From Actinomycetota bacterium (GTDB lineage: Bacteria > Actinomycetota > Actinomycetes > Propionibacteriales > Propionibacteriaceae), in contig JACRAA010000297.1 in NCBI GenBank assembly GCA_016213595.1, positions 1 to 8,215 on the forward strand: 8,215 nt of DNA. Reading direction: 5' to 3'. Below are positions 6,072-8,215 of this stretch, piece by piece (within the stretch, counting starts at the first letter, position 1; each line of letters begins with the position of its first letter). The notes under the pieces are model-generated. The model was not told the origin of the DNA. It saw only the letters and a program-made list of their open reading frames with translations, and did no database searches. A program made the translations under genes and the position numbers.

Positions 6072-6764
6072 GTGGCCGAGGTGCTGATCATCGAGGACGA
6101 CGACCGGATCCGGCCGTTGCTGGTGCGTGGCCTGCGCGACTGCGGCCACACGGTGACCTCGGCGCCCACCGGGATGGCCGGCCTCCAGCTCGCCGTCGAC
6201 TCCTCCCCAGACCTCGTCGTGCTCGACCTCGGCCTGCCGGACGTCGACGGCACCCAGGTGCTCTCGATGCTGCGTGCGGTCAGCGCCGTGCCGGTGATCA
6301 TCGCCAGCGCCCGCGCCGACGACCCGTCGCTGGTGGGCGCCCTCGACGCCGGTGCCGACGACTACGTCGTGAAGCCCTTCACCAGCGCGCAGCTCGACGC
6401 CCGGGTGCGGGCGGTGCTGCGGCGTACGGCCGCCGGACGCGAGCGCCCCGCGACCCTCACCGTCGGCGGGCTGTCGGTCGACCTCACCGGCCGCCACGTG
6501 CACCTCGACGGGACCGAGATCGAGCTCACGCCGCGCGAGTTCGACCTGCTCGCCCACCTCGCCGAGCGGCCGGGCGAGGTCGTCACCAAGCGCGACCTGC
6601 TCGGCGAGGTCTGGCGCCAACCGTGGGGCGGGTCCGACAAGACCGTCGACGTGCACCTGTCGTGGCTGCGCCGCAAGCTCGGCGAGACGGCGGCCGAGCC
6701 GCGCTACCTGACCACGGTGAGGGGCGTCGGCGTACGCCTCTCCGATCCCACCAAGGGCACCTGA
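6072..6764 (+). CDS. OmpR/PhoB-family response regulator
   Basis: A 230-residue two-domain DNA-binding regulator. The receiver domain (about 1-120) has the acidic pocket E8-D9-D10, phospho-acceptor D52 in VVLDLGLP, the switch hydroxyl as S79 in IIASA (Ser where Thr is more common), and K101 in VVKPF. The C-terminal winged-helix domain (about 126-226) has ELTPREFDLLAHL, the recognition-helix region TVDVHLSWLRRKLGE and the wing YLTTVRGVGVRL. It should be phosphorylated by the kinase encoded one base downstream. The start is the GTG at 6072, giving the usual short lead-in (MAEVLIIEDD) and a leaderless -10 six bases upstream. An ATG at 6024 preceded by AGGAGG would add 16 residues (MDKASG...), is unlike the family, and lies inside the operator repeats. 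The upstream direct repeats suggest autoregulation. I cannot assign it to a named system such as CseB or MtrA. Confidence 0.95.
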   Translation: MAEVLIIEDDDRIRPLLVRGLRDCGHTVTSAPTGMAGLQLAVDSSPDLVVLDLGLPDVDGTQVLSMLRAVSAVPVIIASARADDPSLVGALDAGADDYVVKPFTSAQLDARVRAVLRRTAAGRERPATLTVGGLSVDLTGRHVHLDGTEIELTPREFDLLAHLAERPGEVVTKRDLLGEVWRQPWGGSDKTVDVHLSWLRRKLGETAAEPRYLTTVRGVGVRLSDPTKGT

Positions 6765-6765
6765 C

Positions 6766-8106
6766 GTGCGCCGCAGCCTCCTCGTCACCGCGGCCGCCGC
6801 GATCTCGATGGTGCTGCTGGCGCTGCTCGTGCCGATGGCGATCCTGGTGCGCAGCTATGCCCTCGAGGACCGGCTCGCGCGCGCCGCGCTGGAGGTGCAG
6901 GCCGTCGAGACCGTGGTGTCCGGGCAGGACGAGGGCATCGTGGGGCAGTACGTCGACCGGCTCAACGAGGACGGCACCTCGCAGGTGACCGTGCTCTACC
7001 CCGGCGGGCCGGGCATCGGACCCGACCCCGGCGAGGACGCGAGGGTCCTCGACGCCCGCAACACGGGGCGGGCGCGGGTCGACGACGTCGACGGCGGGTC
7101 GCAGATCCTCGTGCCGGTCTCGCGCGGCGGGAACTCGGCGCTCCCCTCGCAGACGCCGGTGATCCGGGTGATCGTCGAGGAGCCGGGCATCGACTCGGTG
7201 GTCGGCGTCGCGTGGGGCCTGCTGGGCCTCCTCGCGCTCGCGCTGCTCGCCGGCTCGCTGGTGGTCGTCGACCGCCTCGGTCGGTCCTTCGTGCAGCCGA
7301 TCCGCCAGCTCGCCGAGCACACCCAGACCCTCGGCCGCCCCGGCGCCGCCACCCCGATGCCGGCCGTCCACGGACCCCCCGAGGTGCAGGAGCTCGCCGG
7401 CGCGGTCGACCGCCTGGTCGGCCGGATCCAGCTGCTGCTCAGCCGCGAGCGCGAGAACGTCGCCGACCTCTCCCACCGGCTCCGCACGCCCGTCACCGCG
7501 CTGCGCCTGCGCGTCGAGGGCGTCGCCGACCACGACCTGCGTGATCGCCTCGGTGGAGATCTCGACCACCTGCAGGCGACCGTCGACGAGATCGTCCGCG
7601 AGGCCCGGCGCTCCGAGCGCGAGGGTCTCGACCCGCAGACCGACGCGGTGTCGGTGCTGGCCGAGCGCGTCCGCCACTGGGAGCCGCTCGCGGAGGACCA
7701 GGGCCGCACCTACGAGATGGACCTGGCGACCTCCGGGCCGCTGGTCCGCGCCAGCCGCGCCGACCTCGAGGCCCTCGTCGACGTGCTGCTGGACAACGTC
7801 TTCTCGCACACCCCCGACGACGCCGGCGTACGCATCACGCTCACGGCCAGCGACGACCGCGTCGACCTCGTCGTCGACGACGCCGGACCGGGCCTGTCCG
7901 AGGGCCTCGACGTCACCGGGCGCGGAGCCAGCGGCGCCGGCTCGACGGGACTCGGCCTCTCGATCGCGACCCGCACCGCCGAGGACGCGGGCGGCGAGGT
8001 GACCACGGGGGCCTCGGACATGGGAGGAGCCCGGGTGGCCGTCACGTTGCGGACGGCCTGCCCCGGGCTCCCTTGCTGCTGGCGGTGCTGCGTCAGGCTG
8101 CGGTGA
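6766..8106 (+). CDS. Membrane sensor histidine kinase with HAMP domain and cysteine-rich C-terminal tail
   Basis: A 446-residue HPK with the following order: transmembrane helix 1 (about 5-28), an extracytoplasmic sensor segment of about 115 residues (30-144), transmembrane helix 2 (about 145-168), HAMP linker (about 169-225), dimerisation/phosphoacceptor helix with H237 in DLSHRLRTP, and an ATPase domain with N box LLDN344VFSHTP, G1 box DDAGPG (371-376) and G2 box GSTGLGLS (392-399). The catalytic set is complete. The sensor segment has no cysteine and no recognisable fold, so the signal is unknown; its exterior position and exported neighbours point to an envelope cue. The GTG start follows the regulator stop by one base, with AAGGG eight bases upstream, so the two are co-translated partners. 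The end is odd: after VTLRTA the protein continues for 15 residues with five cysteines, CPGLPCCWRCCVRLR, at a point where such kinases normally stop. Confidence 0.94.
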   Translation: MRRSLLVTAAAAISMVLLALLVPMAILVRSYALEDRLARAALEVQAVETVVSGQDEGIVGQYVDRLNEDGTSQVTVLYPGGPGIGPDPGEDARVLDARNTGRARVDDVDGGSQILVPVSRGGNSALPSQTPVIRVIVEEPGIDSVVGVAWGLLGLLALALLAGSLVVVDRLGRSFVQPIRQLAEHTQTLGRPGAATPMPAVHGPPEVQELAGAVDRLVGRIQLLLSRERENVADLSHRLRTPVTALRLRVEGVADHDLRDRLGGDLDHLQATVDEIVREARRSEREGLDPQTDAVSVLAERVRHWEPLAEDQGRTYEMDLATSGPLVRASRADLEALVDVLLDNVFSHTPDDAGVRITLTASDDRVDLVVDDAGPGLSEGLDVTGRGASGAGSTGLGLSIATRTAEDAGGEVTTGASDMGGARVAVTLRTACPGLPCCWRCCVRLR

Positions 8107-8215
8107 CTTTCAGCGAGCACGCGCTGCCGCCGACCGGCGTCACGGTGAGCTTGAAGGTGTCCTTGCCGGCGGTGTTCTTGCGGAAGGTGTCGAGGTCGAG
8201 CTCGCCCTCGTCGTC
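8093..8215 (-). CDS. 3' end of a convergent gene of unknown function (partial)
   Basis: The minus strand is open from the right edge to a TGA at 8095-8093, giving the last 40 residues of a protein: DDEGELDLDTFRKNTAGKDT, then a strand-rich end FKLTVTPVGG-SACSLKVTAA. I do not recognise it. The alternating hydrophobic pattern (FKLTVTPV, CSLKVTA) with one cysteine resembles the edge of a beta-sandwich or Ig-like domain of an exported protein. GC-rich third positions and lack of stops support it as real coding sequence, but the visible part is short. Its 3' end overlaps the kinase 3' end by 14 bp in convergent orientation. Confidence 0.62.
   Translation of the reverse strand, partial: DDEGELDLDTFRKNTAGKDTFKLTVTPVGGSACSLKVTAA

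Overview
The window is very GC-rich, has dense coding and strong G/C third-position bias, and encodes actinobacterial-type proteins (a GlnA2-type glutamine synthetase homologue next to GlnE, and leaderless-looking promoters). It fits a chromosomal segment of a high-GC actinomycete. A Nocardioides-like organism is my best guess, but that is inference from style and gene order, not a database match. I see no tRNA, rRNA, CRISPR array, insertion sequence or phage gene, and no intergenic stretch longer than about 110 bases.

Layout. Positions 1-4749 hold a compact minus-strand nitrogen cluster, transcribed in the order glnA-type synthetase (4749 to 3403), class I glutamine amidotransferase (3390 to 2659), glnE (2662 to beyond the left edge). 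The spacings are 12 nt and a 4-base ATGA overlap, so it is very likely one operon. The synthetase aligns without gaps to the Tyr397 region of E. coli glutamine synthetase but carries Trp at that position. It is therefore probably not a target of the GlnE encoded beside it, and it may be a gamma-glutamyl-amine ligase like the GlnA2 group. Positions 4859-5970 hold two more minus-strand genes for exported proteins: a signal-peptide protein with four cysteines, and a one-pass membrane protein with a pair of outer cysteines.

The divergent region 5971-6071 separates these from a plus-strand two-component system: an OmpR/PhoB-type response regulator (6072-6764), then a HAMP-type sensor histidine kinase (6766-8106) one base after its stop. 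The divergent region carries four tandem 11-bp direct repeats (5993-6036), the usual architecture of an OmpR-family binding site. They abut the -35 region of the regulator promoter and lie just upstream of the membrane-protein promoter. I infer that the regulator controls its own gene and the divergent envelope gene(s). A convergent gene, seen only as its last 40 codons, enters from the right and overlaps the kinase 3' end by 14 bp.

No clearly new system is proven here. The observations most worth follow-up are the four-repeat operator, the Tyr-to-Trp synthetase coupled to an amidotransferase and glnE, and the cysteine-rich tail of the kinase, which looks like read-through of a lost stop codon.
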